A stretch of 64,000 nucleotides of DNA from Sphaerolaimus hirsutus. Its lineage: Eukaryota > Nematoda > Chromadorea > Monhysterida > Sphaerolaimidae. Position 1 is the first letter of the stretch; every line of letters begins with the position of its first letter. Below the pieces are notes generated by a model. That model saw only the letters and a list, made by a program, of their open reading frames with translations. It did no database searches and was not told the origin of the DNA. The stretch is taken from positions 12,041,832 through 12,105,831 of the forward strand of contig OZ038458.1 of the NCBI GenBank assembly GCA_964036195.1, given 5' to 3'. A program made the position numbers and the translations under genes. Shown here piece by piece: positions 36,296 through 48,730 of this stretch.

Positions 36296-36812
36296 CAGGG
36301 GTATCTTGAATTTTGACCCTCCGAGTGCTTGGATAGATAGCAAATCGCTCCTCCGGAGGGATAGATAGCTGAAAAATTTTCTTGGAGGGGGGGTTGTTGT
36401 GGTTCGATATATAGGCTTTTTCGGGGCATAGAAGAAAAAAAAGGGAGAAAAATCGCTAAAAGTAGGTGTAAAATAGCTCAAAATGGGTATACAAGAGCAT
36501 ATAGTACTTAAACCAGCTGAAAATAGGCAGTTAGATGTATGAACTAGTGATTTTGGAGGTGAAAATCTATATATAGGTATGAAAAATAGCGATTTTGAGC
36601 GAAAATTGGGGTATAGTTTCTGAAAAATCGCTCCAGATAGGTAGATAGCTGGGTGATTTGGGGGGGGGGGGTTTAGGGGGTAGTAGCCCAAAACTTTGCC
36701 TCCGGGATAGATAGATAGCTGAGCGGCCTCCGGGGTAGATAGATAGCTGGGCGGTTTTGGGGGGGGGGTAACCCCCCCCCCCAACCCCCCCCCCCCCCAT
36801 TCGAGACCCCTG
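36296..36812. mobile_element. hAT-like CAGG GGTCTC-family element with homopolymer core
   Basis: Ends CAGGGGTATCTTGAATTTTG and ATTCGAGACCCCTG, flanked by CTGGACAT on both sides (exact 8-bp duplication). The interior has the family's GATAGATAGCTG and TCCGGAGG units and ends with long G and C runs at 36755-36798. Relatives: 34275-34612, 40430-40912 (in a DIPK1-family intron), 48808-49042 and 61143-61452. Confidence 0.8.
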
Positions 36813-38224
36813 CTGGACATGTTTTCGATACATTCATATCTGCATTTATAATGTAAATATGTTTTATCCAATTGTATGTTTTATTCCGTCGGGCGCTTTC
36901 ACAGATGGGTTTAAGAAAGCATTAAATAGTTAGTAGCCTTCCGGAATGCCCCATTGACGCAGGCTTTGACCAGCTTTTGTGTGCATGCGAAAATCGCGTC
37001 ATTCCATTCCAAAGTGCATTTTAACTATCATCTACTACATAGCACATGGTGCTTTGGCTTGCATGGAAAATGTGCGCCCTCTCACCGCAAGCTGCCGGGC
37101 ACTGGGAAATTGTTAGTAAATAATGTAGAGTGTATGCGCACGTGTTCAACAGCTGTACGTATACTCCGCTGTTCATGGCTTTCTTTAGCTGTACCTTTTA
37201 CTGACTGATGAATTCAGATCGCGTATTCACGGGCTTGAAATCGAAATGACAGTTTCCCTTTTCAATTTCATTCGGTGTTCTGAAGTTGCTGATGCGATCA
37301 AGCCACCTGAAAGGCTGTGCGTGATTTGGGACATATTTTGATGTAATCTTTTTAATTGAAAAAGCCATACCTCTGGAGTTTTGAGAAATCCATGCTTTCA
37401 GGAATTTCAGAACGTCACATAATTGTGTGCATGTACGGATGTAAAATGCATGTATTTACTGTAATCCAGTGCCATACCACATGTCGATCTTTGCTGCGCC
37501 CAAGAAAACGCAGTCTTGGAAAAATATGAGGAAATTTGTTTCCTGGTCAAACTGCATTAACGACTGGAACGTTTCTGTGTTCTTTTACGTTCATTTGCTT
37601 TTTGCAAAATCAATCATTGCATTTGTGCCTGTAGGAGCTTGCGTGTGCTCTAGAGGAAACGGGTCTGTGCCGGTGCGCATGTAAACCCGGTGCACATGTA
37701 GGCCAAATTTCCCGCATTTTTCCATCACACTGGTATTTTATAAGTAAATCGGTCCTAGTACTGTCAATTCTCTACAAAATACACCGAATTGTGTGCCCGT
37801 CGCTCTTATGTATGTATCATTACATACATATCAGCGATTTTTTGCACCAATGACAATGGTGCCAGGCCAGTACTATGACGCCATTCTGTCATTATGTAGA
37901 TAAAATTGAGCCCCCCCCGTTAACCAGGCTCAGAAAACAAACCGCTCAAAAATTCTGTATATGTTCCTGCCCCCAGAGCACCGGGTTTACATGTGCACCA
38001 GTTTACATGCGCACCGGGTTTTGGCCGAGGAAACATGCGCAACTGCCGCCACTGCTGTCTGTTAACTAGGGAGCGTGCGAACGTGCCCTGCGGCAGTCTT
38101 TTTTATCCATCTGACTACCGTTGCTTGTGATCGCCGCTGCACAAGCCATCCAATCCAATTTTGCGTCCGTATTCATGTACATATTTGTATTCATCACCGC
38201 ACCGGCGTATTGTATGATATGACA

Positions 38225-38716
38225 TAAGGATGAAAAGAATTTTTAGAACGATTTTGAAACGATTTTTAAGCTGCTTGTGTTTTTTTAAATTAAATCGTTT
38301 TTTAAATTACATCAGTGAGGTTTGGGTGTGGAGGAAAGGAGTCGTCTGTATATTGTAATGTCTGTTGTAGATTGTCAAAATGATAGGTAGATTGAAAAAT
38401 ACAGTGGGGCACTGGTGGATACTTCTGCAGTCCTGTTAGATACTTCATTTTCAACTGATAAAAAAAATTAAATTAGCCAAACCATATTTATTACAACTTT
38501 TTCAACATTTGTGTGTTCAAGTGCTTTTTTCACTTTCAAATTGACATTGTGAGCTGTTTTGTGGCGTTTTCTGTGGTTTCTTGTGGTTTGATAATTATCT
38601 GAGATATATTGGGAGTGTTGACAAAAATCCATGGAAAAATTCGATTTTATCACGTAATTTTGATTTTAAAATCCATTAAAAACAGCTTGAAAAATAATTG
38701 ATATTTTTCATCCTTA
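38225..38716. mobile_element. Inverted-repeat element with TAAGGATGAAAA ends
   Basis: Ends TAAGGATGAAAAGAATTTTT and TTTTTCATCCTTA. AGCTGCTTGTG near the left mirrors CAGCTTGAAAA on the right. The AT-rich interior has no coding sequence. Confidence 0.5.
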
Positions 38717-39563
38717 CCGCACTCCAGAATTTCTGCACAGTACCGAATTAACAGTTCAACCATCTCTACTTTGGTGTGACTCGATGCAATGTTTTCAAAA
38801 CATTTTTTCTAAATAAGGTCCGTTTAAAAAAAAAGTACCGTCCCTAGCGTGCCATAAAATTATTTATGACGGTTTGTTTCAATATCCAGAATAAAACATG
38901 CCTTTTCCGCCGGCGGCGCGCATGTGCTGCCTGTCGGCCTCCGCGCATATCCCCATATCACATTTCTCAGTCCGTTGCACTGCGCGGCGGCGGCGCATCC
39001 AATTTATAAGCTCGGCGTGAAGCCGCATTAGTTAGGGCTCGGGCATGTTGAAGAGAAGTCAATACTTTTTTTATGAAACCTTCAAAACGAGCATTTTTAC
39101 ACAACCTCTCCGATTTACAGATCAGCTGCACGACGTTCTAATCTTATCCCGCACTCTCAAAATGGACTAATTACTAATCGAAGTTGCGGCGGCACTGCGA
39201 TGCTGGCGGCGGATGGCGGCCGCGATTCAGGCGGGTTTGGCGCCCGCGCGGCGCCGACGCCCAATTAGACACAATGTGGTCGCGCCGCGCGGGCCCATGT
39301 CGTTCTGTGTGAGGTGGGTTAAAATGATGGGTTCTTTCATCGGACGTTGAAGGTTTTACGCATTCGGGTTGATTGAAGCTACGTAACTTCAATCGATCGC
39401 ACTGTTTTTAAGTGACGACAAAAATGTCTAGTTTTCAACAATGAAAATTCATTGTGATGTCTCGATCCTTATCAGTCATGTTCCTAGACAAACAAATTTC
39501 GTAGAGATCATTGTCATGCACATTCTTGTCTCCGGAGCTATCTGATAATACTGCCTATTACGG

Positions 39564-42500
39564 ATGCCTCGCATCCGCAGGTGCTGCAAGTTGTGGGTGG
39601 GCAGCGCGGCGGTGCTGTTCGGCATCTGGCTGGTGGGCAGCCTGATGCACGACTCGGCCAGCCCGGACTCGAAGGCGGTCGACATGTACGCCACGGTGGA
39701 CGCCCCACCGCCCAGCCCCGTGACGCTCGGCGTCAACCAGACTGTCGGTCTGCGCGCGCTGCAGATGTTGTGCGATAAGTTTGATCAGGTAGCTTTTTAG
39801 ACGTTGATTGAACCTCCCATTTCTCATGCATTTTACATTTGCTCCTATGTACTTGTAGGGGTGGGAAGAGGCATTCATATAGATCCACCCTTTGACTGTG
39901 AACATATTAAAAATCATAGAAATCTGATAAGATAAATACGAACAACATCGGTAAGTTGGAAATCTGAATTTTGAAAATGATGGTTAATACAATGAAGTTT
40001 TTACACTTGTCTTGTTCACTTGATTGAATTTTGAACTGAAATTGACCGGGTCTCCAAAATTAGTGACCTAAACTAAACTGCAACGATATCCAAAGAAGGC
40101 TTTCCCGCCCAGGGCGTCGTGTCCGGGGACCTGTGCAACCGGCTGTGCTACTACCGCCGCGAGTGGGTCGTGTCCGACGTGCACCACTCCACCAAACTCG
40201 TGGTCACCGTCGATTTGGGCGGACAGAAGACCGTGCTCAAAACGGCCGCCGTGAGCATCGACGATTTCGAACCGCCGCCCCTGGGATTGACTCAGAAGCA
40301 GTTCGAGCATAAGGTATTATTTGAGAAGTGAAAAAATTCTTTTTCGGCACATTCCATGCAGGGTTTTCCATGGGTAAGCGCTACTCACCTGCTGGATGCT
40401 ACTCACCTTAACCTTATTTTTCATATGGCGGCCTCCGGGATAGATAAATAGATAGCTGGCAGATTTGGGGTTACCCCCCCCCCCAAATCTGCCAGCTATC
40501 TATCTATCCCGGAGGCAAAATTTTGGGCTACTATCCCCTAAACGCCCCTCCCCCCAATCGACCAGCTATCTATCTATATGGAGCGATTTTTGAGCAATTT
40601 TGCCCCAATTTTTGCTCAAAATCACTAATTTTCGTAACTTTTTATAATTTTTCACCTTCAAAATCGCTATTTTATGTGTTTCATTGCCTATTTTCAGCTA
40701 TTTGTGTAATATATACGCTTATATATCTATTTTTCACTTACTTTTAGCGATTTTTTCTCTTTCTTTCCTTCTATACTTTGGAAAAGCCTATATATTGAAA
40801 TTGAACCCCCGCGAACCCCGCCAACCCCCCCAAAAAAAATTGTTCAGCTGTCTATCCCTCCGGAGGAGCGATTTACTATCTAAATGAAGCCCGAATCTAC
40901 AAAACCCCTGAGTACTATTCAATAAATACTCGTCCCTTGCGCTCAGATCGTCTCCTCTGTGAACTCCGTGCTGCACTTGGGCTGGCGGCCGGCGCACTCA
41001 ACTCACCTGCTCAGTTTGCTGTGGCCGGCTGCTCAGCGGGCCGCCGGCGGCACCTTGGCGCCGTCGGACAGACGCAGCATGTGGGCGCTCATACAGCAGG
41101 ACGAGTACGTGCTGTTCTCCGTGCTGCCCATGGCCAGGATTTTCCCTAAGGTTCGGGTTTTTAATTCCTTGATTTGCGTACACTGTAAATGTTTATTTGT
41201 CAAAGTAAAACGTCAAAGTTATTTCCCCAACGAAAACGTAAAACTGATAATTTCTTCAATTCCTTCTAGGTATTTAGAAAAATACTCTGAATATTTTGTA
41301 ATTTTATGCTTTAAAATATACGCGTAACGTTTCTCAACATTTTCCACAACGTCCACTAAATATTAAAAAAATTACTAAAAGTTTATGATTTTCTTCCAAA
41401 ATCAGGATTAAAAATTACGTTTTCAGTACTCGGATACTTTCAGAAACTATACGTAAAAGCCAGTACGTGTACTTTCTGGTAGGTAACGTAAACGTATTTA
41501 CTCAGTAGTCGAGAATACGTATTTTTCTAGTAAAAGTAATTATACGTTTTCTGCCCTTCCAGGTGCTTGGCAGCTGCGGCCACTTCTACTCGGTGGAGCC
41601 TTTGGTAGCCTTTCGCATGAAACCCCAATATCACCGCCTGCGCGCAAAAATCCTCGTACATCTCATGGGCACGCTCAAGCTGCTCGACGAGTTTCTCAAT
41701 GAGCCCCTCCAATGGTGCGATGTGCGCTTTGACTCTTTTGGTGAGTCGTTGAGTGATTCAGTGAGGGGCTGCATTTTTTACGCACGTCTATTTAGATCTT
41801 ATGTGCATGTAAAACCATACAGCACTGTGATATAGTCACTCATCATTATGTAAATTAATAATAAAAATTAAAATATTTGTGTGTGTTTTCTGATACTATA
41901 TTTACTAAAAATTGAAACACTTCGTTTGACCGTTTGTAGTTGAATCATTTGAAGTAGAACGAAAGTATGTTTCAGTTTGTAAAAAGTTGTCAAAGTCAAA
42001 TCAATAAAATCACCCACATGCCTCAGGTCTCTCAGCGGACTACCCGAAGCGCTTCGTAATTCTCGACGGCGACATGGTGTTGCCGTTGTCGCGCGCCAAC
42101 GCGGCGCTGCGGGCGACCCGGTGCAGCGGCGACGCGCACTGCAACCTGGGCGATTGCGCCGCCAAGTGCGACCAGGTGTCTGTCCCAGACCCGGTAAAAT
42201 ACCCTGTAAAATGTCAAATCTCATGCAAAGTGTCAAAAGTCATGTAAAATGCCCTGCAAAATGGCAACCGAGTTGCCATTTTGCATGGCATTTTACATGA
42301 CTTTTGACACTGCGTGACATTTGACATTTTACAGGGTATTTTACAGGGTCTGTGATTGCCCCCAGGCCAGAGGCCTGTGCTCAGACCGGGCCAACTCTAA
42401 TTTGGAGGTGTTCTGTGCGAAACTGGTCGGCACCTTGTTCCCGCCGAGCACGGCCCCGCTTTACAAGAATAACAGATACATTAGCGCTTGTTATGATACG

Positions 42501-42566
42501 GGGGATATGGGCGAGAGAATGAAGTCGCTTCACGTGGCGCTCGCGTGGAATTTGCCCGATGTTTGA
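39564..42566 (+). CDS. DIPK1 (FAM69) family protein, secretory-pathway kinase-like
   Basis: Six exons join in phase: 39564-39788, 40113-40313, 40947-41150, 41563-41740, 42027-42175 and 42366-42566, giving 385 residues. The N-terminus is a type II signal anchor behind basic residues (MPRIRRCCKLWVGSAAVLFG, then IWLVGSLM). The lumenal part is cysteine-rich, with family blocks LCDKFDQ, VSGDLCNRLCYYR, VLGSCGHFYSVEPLV, WCDVRFDSFG and YPKRFVILDGDMV, where the aspartates sit at the expected metal-binding position of these divergent kinases. FAM69 proteins reside in the ER/Golgi (family knowledge). An in-frame stop lies just upstream of the ATG. Intron 2 holds a CAGGGGT-family element, intron 3 TTTACG-type repeats, and intron 5 is almost wholly a palindrome. 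Which DIPK1 paralog this matches cannot be told, so no symbol is given. Confidence 0.88.
42186..42352. mobile_element. Palindrome that makes up nearly all of DIPK1-family intron 5
   Basis: Arms of about 80 bp (GTAAAATACCCTGTAAAATG, CAAAAGTCATGTAAAATGCC, then CAAAATGGCAAC) mirror each other around position 42269. The intron is 42176-42365 (190 bp), so only 10 and 13 bp lie outside the palindrome. Confidence 0.8.
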
Positions 42567-42848
42567 GGAGTTCTTTTTAGATTAAGTGACATGCCGCACA
42601 TGCCGTGTGTTCATGCTTTTCCACATGCCAAGTGATAATTATGTATCAAGATATTTTAGCTTCATGCGATAAATACCGTTGTGTTATCATTGATGACCTT
42701 TTCTTTCCTGATTTCAGTTAGCATCTTGCCTATATTTTTACATGTCTATAATATACGTACTCGAATACATTTCGTTAGCCTTTGATCTGACAAATATCAT
42801 GCAGCTGGAAAGATTTTTATTTCTTAGATCTGCACATACATACTAGAC

Positions 42849-43139
42849 ATACCGTATTTGCCATAATAATCCCCCCGGGGAATTATTATTTCGTCAGACT
42901 TTTTTGAGGGGGCAACTATTCGAGGGGGAATTATTCAAGGGAAGTAATTATTATTTCGTCAAAAATTTTAAGAATTTTTCGATCATGTCATTTCACGAAA
43001 TATGCTAAATTCACAAAAAACATGTCATTTTTGTTCAAATTAGACAAAACAACTTGATCATATGATTTAAGGGGGAATTATTCGAGGGTTTTTTCACTCA
43101 ATCTTCTGACAGGGAGGAATTATTCAAGCAAATACGGCA
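42849..43139. mobile_element. ATACCGTATTTG-ended element
   Basis: Ends ATACCGTATTTGCCATAATA and TATTCAAGCAAATACGGCA, with GGGGGAATTATTCGAGGG units inside. Lies downstream of the DIPK1-family gene. Confidence 0.7.
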
Positions 43140-43201
43140 GACATGATTACTGATATTATACCACAGTTGCGCTGATCATGTAACTGCTGCATCTATCTAA
43201 A

Positions 43202-44460
43202 CTGGTGGAAAATATAAATGGGAAATCAGGTACCTCATTTTTCATAACAATCTCACAAGGAAACGTGCAGCCCAATATGGCTGCCATTTATTGTGGGGGT
43301 GCCCACAACATTTGCCTACATAGATGCCAAGTGGCACCCCCTGGCACCCCCTGGCACCCCCTGTTCTGCTGCTACAGAATGATGAAGTTTTTTTCCAATT
43401 TTTTCCCGGCAAATATAAATGGGAATTTTTCAAAAAACACACAAAATACAGCTGCAGTAAAGTGCACAGCCAATTTTTTTTCTGCCACCAACACAAGTGA
43501 TGAATACACTTGTGTTGGTGCCTTTTCAATAAAAATAAAAATTACTTATGGCTTGCCCACAGCCATTTTTTGACTGCTGGTCAGTTGGGAGTATAATCTG
43601 GCACCTGGTCCACTCTCCCCCACAAAACTTGCTCCCAGCAAGCAGGCATGGATTACAAAACCATGCCAACAATGATTTTAAACTTTGTGATTATCAAAAT
43701 TGTGGTTGTGATTGAAAAACTGATTTTCAATTTTCTGGGTATGACCTCTTTATTTGTTTGGCCCAGTCACACTATATACAGGGCACATTGCCCATTGGCC
43801 CCTATAGGTTTTTATCAAATAATTAGTGTCCACATTGAATGGGCACAAGTATTTTGTCATTTGCGTCAAGACACTGCAGGCGCCGGACACGCTGTCAGGC
43901 AAGTGCACCCTTTACGCAGGGCCATTTTTATTGTTAGCTATAAAAAATAATTGAATGCAAAAACGGGGCCCAGGAGCAGCCATATGTTGCCCCTAACTGC
44001 AAACAAGCCAATTCTGGCCCCCATGTGTTTCATGAATAGCTTGGGATAGTGGATTGTCCACTTTTTCAAAATTATGTTTTTCTCAAAAAAGTTTTTTGTT
44101 TGATCAACAATGCCATCATTGTGTGGGGCTTCCAGGGGTTCTGAGTGGATAGAAAAGTTGCACATAATTACAATCTACCAATGTCAAAAAACTTTTTGGT
44201 CTCAAATGTTCAGAAAAAATTGTATCAAAAATGTTTGTTTCATCGGGAACAAAAATTTGTATGGAATTCCCATTTATATTTGCCAGCAGAAAACATGGAA
44301 AAAAAATTTTCTACATCAAGGGTGGCCTGAGGGGGGTGTCCCCTAGGGTATATATAGTAAATACTTGGGGGCACCCTCACACAAAATGAAAGCCTAACAG
44401 CTTAAATGTGGCATTTGTAAAATACAATTAAGTGATTTTTCCATTTATATTTTTCACCAG
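43202..44460. mobile_element. 1.26-kb inverted-repeat element, CTGGTGGAAAATATAAATGG ends
   Basis: The left end CTGGTGGAAAATATAAATGG and the right end CCATTTATATTTTTCACCAG match as inverted repeats. A GGCACCCCCTGGCACCCCC tandem run and repeated AAATATAAATGGGAATTTTT lie inside. Open frames are short and show no recognisable transposase, so it is probably non-autonomous. Confidence 0.6.
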
Positions 44461-44767
44461 TTTACTATCATCGCATTCTATCGTTTCAAATTTATCAAAA
44501 TTTGTTTTGGTCGAACGTGATCGCATCTTTTTAGGGTCTACCTTGCTGTTGCTTTTACGCGTCAGTTGTAACGTGAACGGGTATTTTTGTATCGGAATGC
44601 GTACACGGTTGTTGCATTTCTGCACAAAACATAATTACAAATATTTGCTTGTTTATTGGCTTGAGGCAGCTATTTATTATGTATTAATTTATTAAGTCCT
44701 TTTTCGAAGAAAAACATAAAAATTCATATCTACCGTGTAGGCGCTGTGCACGCTAGATAGCAGTCGG

Positions 44768-44975
44768 CCTGGGGCCAGTTCCGCAAAATGAGAAGCGATA
44801 AGTGAAATGGCAAAGGCGAAGTAAAAGCGCAAAGGCGAAGTGGAACGGCAAGTGAATTGGCAAAAGCGAAGTAAAAAAATAAAAAGTCATTTCTCTTCGC
44901 TTTTGCCACTTGCCAATTCACTTGCCATTTCCGCCTATGCCATTTCACTTCGCATTTTGCGGAACTGGCACCTGG
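44768..44975. mobile_element. GGCCAGTTCCGC-family element (candidate introner family)
   Basis: Ends GGGGCCAGTTCCGCAAAATG and TTTTGCGGAACTGGCACC, with CAGG (read on the minus strand) on both flanks. The interior is a palindrome of GAAGTGAAATGGC-type units. Same family as the intron at 669-827. Confidence 0.75.
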
Positions 44976-45121
44976 TTAGCAGAACTGCAGGTCACTCGTT
45001 CCATCCAACCGAAAATGCTGATTTTCCGGCGCTGCTAACTAGCCCCGCAGACATAACTTGTGGGCCGTCGCCATGTAGGCCGTCACTAAATGTTCAGTAT
45101 TTGCTGTGTAGGCACATGGAG

Positions 45122-45293
45122 TGGGGGCCAATTCCGCAAGTAGGCAAGTGACAAGAAGATTAGTGTGTGACAAGTGGGTGTGCGATAAGTTTATATGCGT
45201 TTAAAACTTTTGACTTGTCAACTTCAACTTTTTTATCACTGGCCGTTTTTATTTCACCACTCTACTTGCGAAATTGGCAACAGGTGCTTTATG
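45122..45293. mobile_element. GGCCAATTCCGC-family element, diverged copy
   Basis: Ends GGGGGCCAATTCCGCAAGTA and TACTTGCGAAATTGGCAACAGG, with CAAGTGACAAG-type interior repeats. Intergenic, upstream of LENG1. Confidence 0.6.
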
Positions 45294-45656
45294 TAGTGTC
45301 ACGCATTTAATTCGGTTGTAATTTAATAATTTGAATCTTAAGACTGAAAAATATTTACCTATATGACGGATATTAGGTAATTTTATCTCTGAACCAACGT
45401 CTAAATGCCGTCGATAGCTGTGATCAGTGCGTGTCGGTAATGTAATGAAATTATTTTTGTATAAATATTTCGTCGAGATCAAAAAAAATCCAACAGATTT
45501 TCAAGATTCCCCATCAACCGTGGCTGAACTCATCCACTACTGTTCGCCAGAACTCTATTTTCAATTTTTCACTTCCCCAAAATTTATGCGAACATTCTGT
45601 CAAAAATTTCCTGAAAACACAGTTGCCAATCAGGTGCCAGTTACAACTTTTTCGCA

Positions 45657-48600
45657 ATGAATATCCTGCCAAAAAAGCGCTGGCACGTGCGCACAAAGGA
45701 GAATATCGCCCGCGTGCGACGGGATCAGGCGGCAGCGGCGGAAAAGGAGAAAATCGAGCAGGAAAGGAAAAAGTTGGCCGATGGAGAGGCTAGGTTGGCC
45801 CTTTTGAAGGGTAGGAGAGGTGCTGAGATTTCTTCGGGTCTCGCCGTTGGTCTGGCTGTTAAACCGGAGGATTGTGGGTTTTGTTTCTGCCTGGTTTGTG
45901 TTTTCTGCGTCATCTTCTCGTGGTGGCCGGGTTGATTTCTGACGAGATAGTGAAAACCCCTCGAACCCCCTCCCCCCACGAGTGACCCCCCAGTTTGCTG
46001 GCGAAAAATAACCCCACTGGTGTATTTCTAAGAAATACGGTGTACTTTTTTCGGAAATGATTTGAGATTGGCAAAAAATATCAGATATGCCTAGGAATTT
46101 TGTTTTTATAAATCGCCCATACAGTAAAAGCACGTACAGTGCCACTATCGCCACGCAGCCACGGCAGGCACCACCGCGGCGGACGCTTCCATTTACACGG
46201 ACACTGGCCACGTGAACTTTTTCACCGAGCTCGAAAAACAGGAGCGCACGTTTGGCCACAGCAAGGAGCACGCAAAGGAGTCCAAACATGAACAGGAGGA
46301 GTGGGAGAAGAAGGTTTGCGTTCATGGATAAACCTACCTACCATATGCCTGAATAAGCCCCCCTTGAATTACTCACTGTCTGACATTAGTATCATATTGA
46401 CAAAGCCACGAGGAAGTCTCGAAATCAATACAACTGTATGTACTAGAAATGGCAGAACATCGTGTAAAATGAAGAAGACAGTGTAAAATGTAAATAAGAT
46501 GCCATATAACGTGTAAGGTGTAAAATTTCCTTTTAATTATACCGTGCTTAGAGCTTTTACATGGCATGGTACGACACTTTACATAACATTTCACATATCA
46601 TGGCGAATACAACCGGCATCAGGCCGAATAATTGGTATTTGTCTTATCATTTTTGTAACATTATTTTTAACATATTTAAGTTAAACTAGGTATGTTAATT
46701 TATATGCAAGAATGAAAGGAATTTCATTCTTGCTTATGAAATGCAAATAACTCGCACATCGCACAAATGCAATCGCACAGCACAAGCATAATCGTCCTTC
46801 AACCACTGTAGATCGGCCTACTGAAATATTTGGGCGATGGGTCAGAGGAGACTGGCGGCAATGCCCCTTGGTATCAGAGAGCACCTGATGAAGCGGCATT
46901 GAAACGCGTGCGCGCTGCCGCAAATGCAAAACCTATCACAAAGTGTGGTCGGTTCCCATTTTGTGACCTAGTATTTTACTCTTAGTTTGTCTTAATGGCC
47001 CCACACGCACTACCTAGTTTACATCGACACCAAATGTCAACTGGTTTCGATCCCAGCTCCAAGCTGGCATTTGAACGTCGTACGTTGACTCGTCAGCAAG
47101 CTTTCAATTGAGATCGGAACCAGTTGACATTTGGTGTCGATGTCAAGTAGTGGGCCCAATGTATCGATTGACCGCAGATTTGCCGTCGATATTACAACGA
47201 GGCCCTAGCACCAGCGCGGAAACTATCCAACTTTCTGAAGCGACCGCCAAACGCTCTGCGCAATCACCGCCGGCTGCGAAGCGCAAAAAGCACAAACACA
47301 AGGAAAAGAAGCACAGCAAGAAGAAAAAAAGAAAAGAAAAGGAACGAGTGCAGTCGCCCTTGTCGGACGCTGATGCGCAGGCCCGAGCGAATGCAAATAT
47401 CAAAAAGTTGGCCGCTTTAAGAGAGATGAGAATGCAGCGCGAGGCAGCCGAGAGAGCCAGAGAGCAACAGGTTTTTTTTAAAATGAGAATTGTGAAAAAT
47501 TCATCAGGACGTTGGTACGGTTGGCAAACGATTAAAAATTATAAATTTTTTTGAAAATCTCACATCGAATCCGATTTTTTTCAACAAATTACTGGCCAAT
47601 ATTTTGATGTGGTGCACTCGTAAATGCATAAAAAATCACTTAGACGTGCAGTTTCACACCCAGAATAGTGATATTTACGTTGTCTGCTACTTTTGCATTA
47701 CATACCAGCTTTTGCAGCATTTATTCGTGACTCTTGAGTTGTTAGAATTTCAATGACAACGGAAGATGTGACAGTAATTACAATGCTATCATTTAATATG
47801 ACTTGAATTTTCATGTATAGGTGTAATTAGGGTTGGAAAAAAAACGTTTTTTTTTAACTCGATGTTTTTTTTTAAAAGCTCCCAGATATGACCTAGTGTC
47901 AACATATATAGGTATATCAGACACTGGCAATACTCTGTGATGTTAAATATGACCATATAATGGCTGTGGAGCCATGGGATAGCATTATAAGTGGTGATTT
48001 GTGTCAAAAATATCCATTTTTCGTCGACATATCGTTCGTATATCGCCTTATAGTCGAATGTTCGTGACTTCAGGTAAAGTTTGGCACGGAATGGTGATCA
48101 AACAAGGTTATAAAAGGAGGTTGTTACTTTGGGAGTGAAGTTACACATTGTGGAGGTACATGGAAGCACATTACCGCAATATTATATATTACAGACAGCA
48201 ACATATGTCGGCTTATTCACCCATGGTAGCACATAGAAATGGATGTTTTGATACTAAAAATGCAACAAAACCAATGAAAACAACCACCAATGTCAATTTG
48301 TGTGTGAAATTGCGCGCTTGCGCGCAAAAATTTTGCAAAATACCTAGTGCTTAGTACTAAAAATTTCAGCCGATGTTTTTTTAAAAAAAAAAACATTTCG
48401 GACGTCATGTTTTTTGTTTTTTTAAACGTTGTTTTTTTAAAAAAAACGTTTAAAAAAAACATCGGCCAACCCTAGGTGTAATTTGCAAAAAAAATTTTTT
48501 TCGATAAGTCGATTTTTTTCAATCGGGCACATCTATTTCTAAAAATCTAGTTTTGTCCAACCCTAGGCACTGGCAGATAATTGTGCACTGCTTTTTAGGT

Positions 48601-48730
48601 GCTACGCAAAGCCCGTGGCGAGCCAGAACCAGTGGCGGAGAAGCCAAAGGAAACTGGTTTCAAGCAGAGATACAATTCACAGTTCAATCCAGAATTTGCC
48701 AGACAGAATGTGCCCAGGGTGGACAGATGA
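45657..48730 (+). CDS. LENG1: LENG1 homolog (spliceosome-associated Cir_N-domain protein)
   Basis: Five exons join in phase: 45657-45810, 46159-46313, 46812-46947, 47178-47470 and 48599-48730, giving 289 residues (human about 264). The N-terminal Cir_N motif is clear: [20 protein letters not shown] then [12 protein letters not shown]. Further conserved blocks are [27 protein letters not shown] and, at the end, [14 protein letters not shown] lysine-rich stretch ([20 protein letters not shown]) lies in exon 4, and the protein is largely charged and coiled. LENG1 proteins are found with spliceosomes; their role is poorly defined. Donor 46948 (GTCGGT) and acceptor 46158 were chosen by phase and are less certain. 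Intron 3 is mostly a family-A hairpin and intron 4 contains a hAT-like element. It is the first gene of a close LENG1-bL20m-NUP93 series. Confidence 0.92.
46996..47157. mobile_element. Hairpin element, family A, copy 2
   Basis: TGGCCCCACACGCACTACC and ATCGACACCAAATGTCAACT on the left mirror the right arm. Same family as 246-407. It takes up about 160 of the 230 bp of LENG1 intron 3 and ends 20 bp before the next exon. Confidence 0.75.
47828..48474. mobile_element. hAT-like TAGGGTTGG element in LENG1 intron 4
   Basis: Ends TAGGGTTGG and CCAACCCTA, flanked by GGTGTAAT on both sides (exact 8-bp duplication). Highly similar to the nested copy at 14540-15218 over most of its length, so both are probably recent. 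Confidence 0.85.

Larger units (their letters stand above)
32630..39563. other. Gene-poor repeat region upstream of the DIPK1-family gene
   Basis: No supported exon in about 7 kb. Recognisable pieces: a hairpin at 33953-34191 (TATCCTTTGCCTTGATATTC and its complement); CAGGGGT-family elements at about 34275-34612, 35005-35110 and 36296-36812; a GGCGCCATTAGTAGGCGCC hairpin near 35310-35345; the right part of a TAGGGATGG-family copy at about 35760-36105; and an inverted-repeat element at 38225-38716. Around 38890-39000 and 39180-39310 the sequence becomes GC-rich and may hold the promoter of the DIPK1-family gene, but I see no defined site. Confidence 0.5.

Noticed and set aside
43205-43573. 122-codon frame in the 1.26-kb element
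   Set aside because: No transposase motif; it crosses tandem GGCACCCCC repeats and AAATATAAATGGG repeats.
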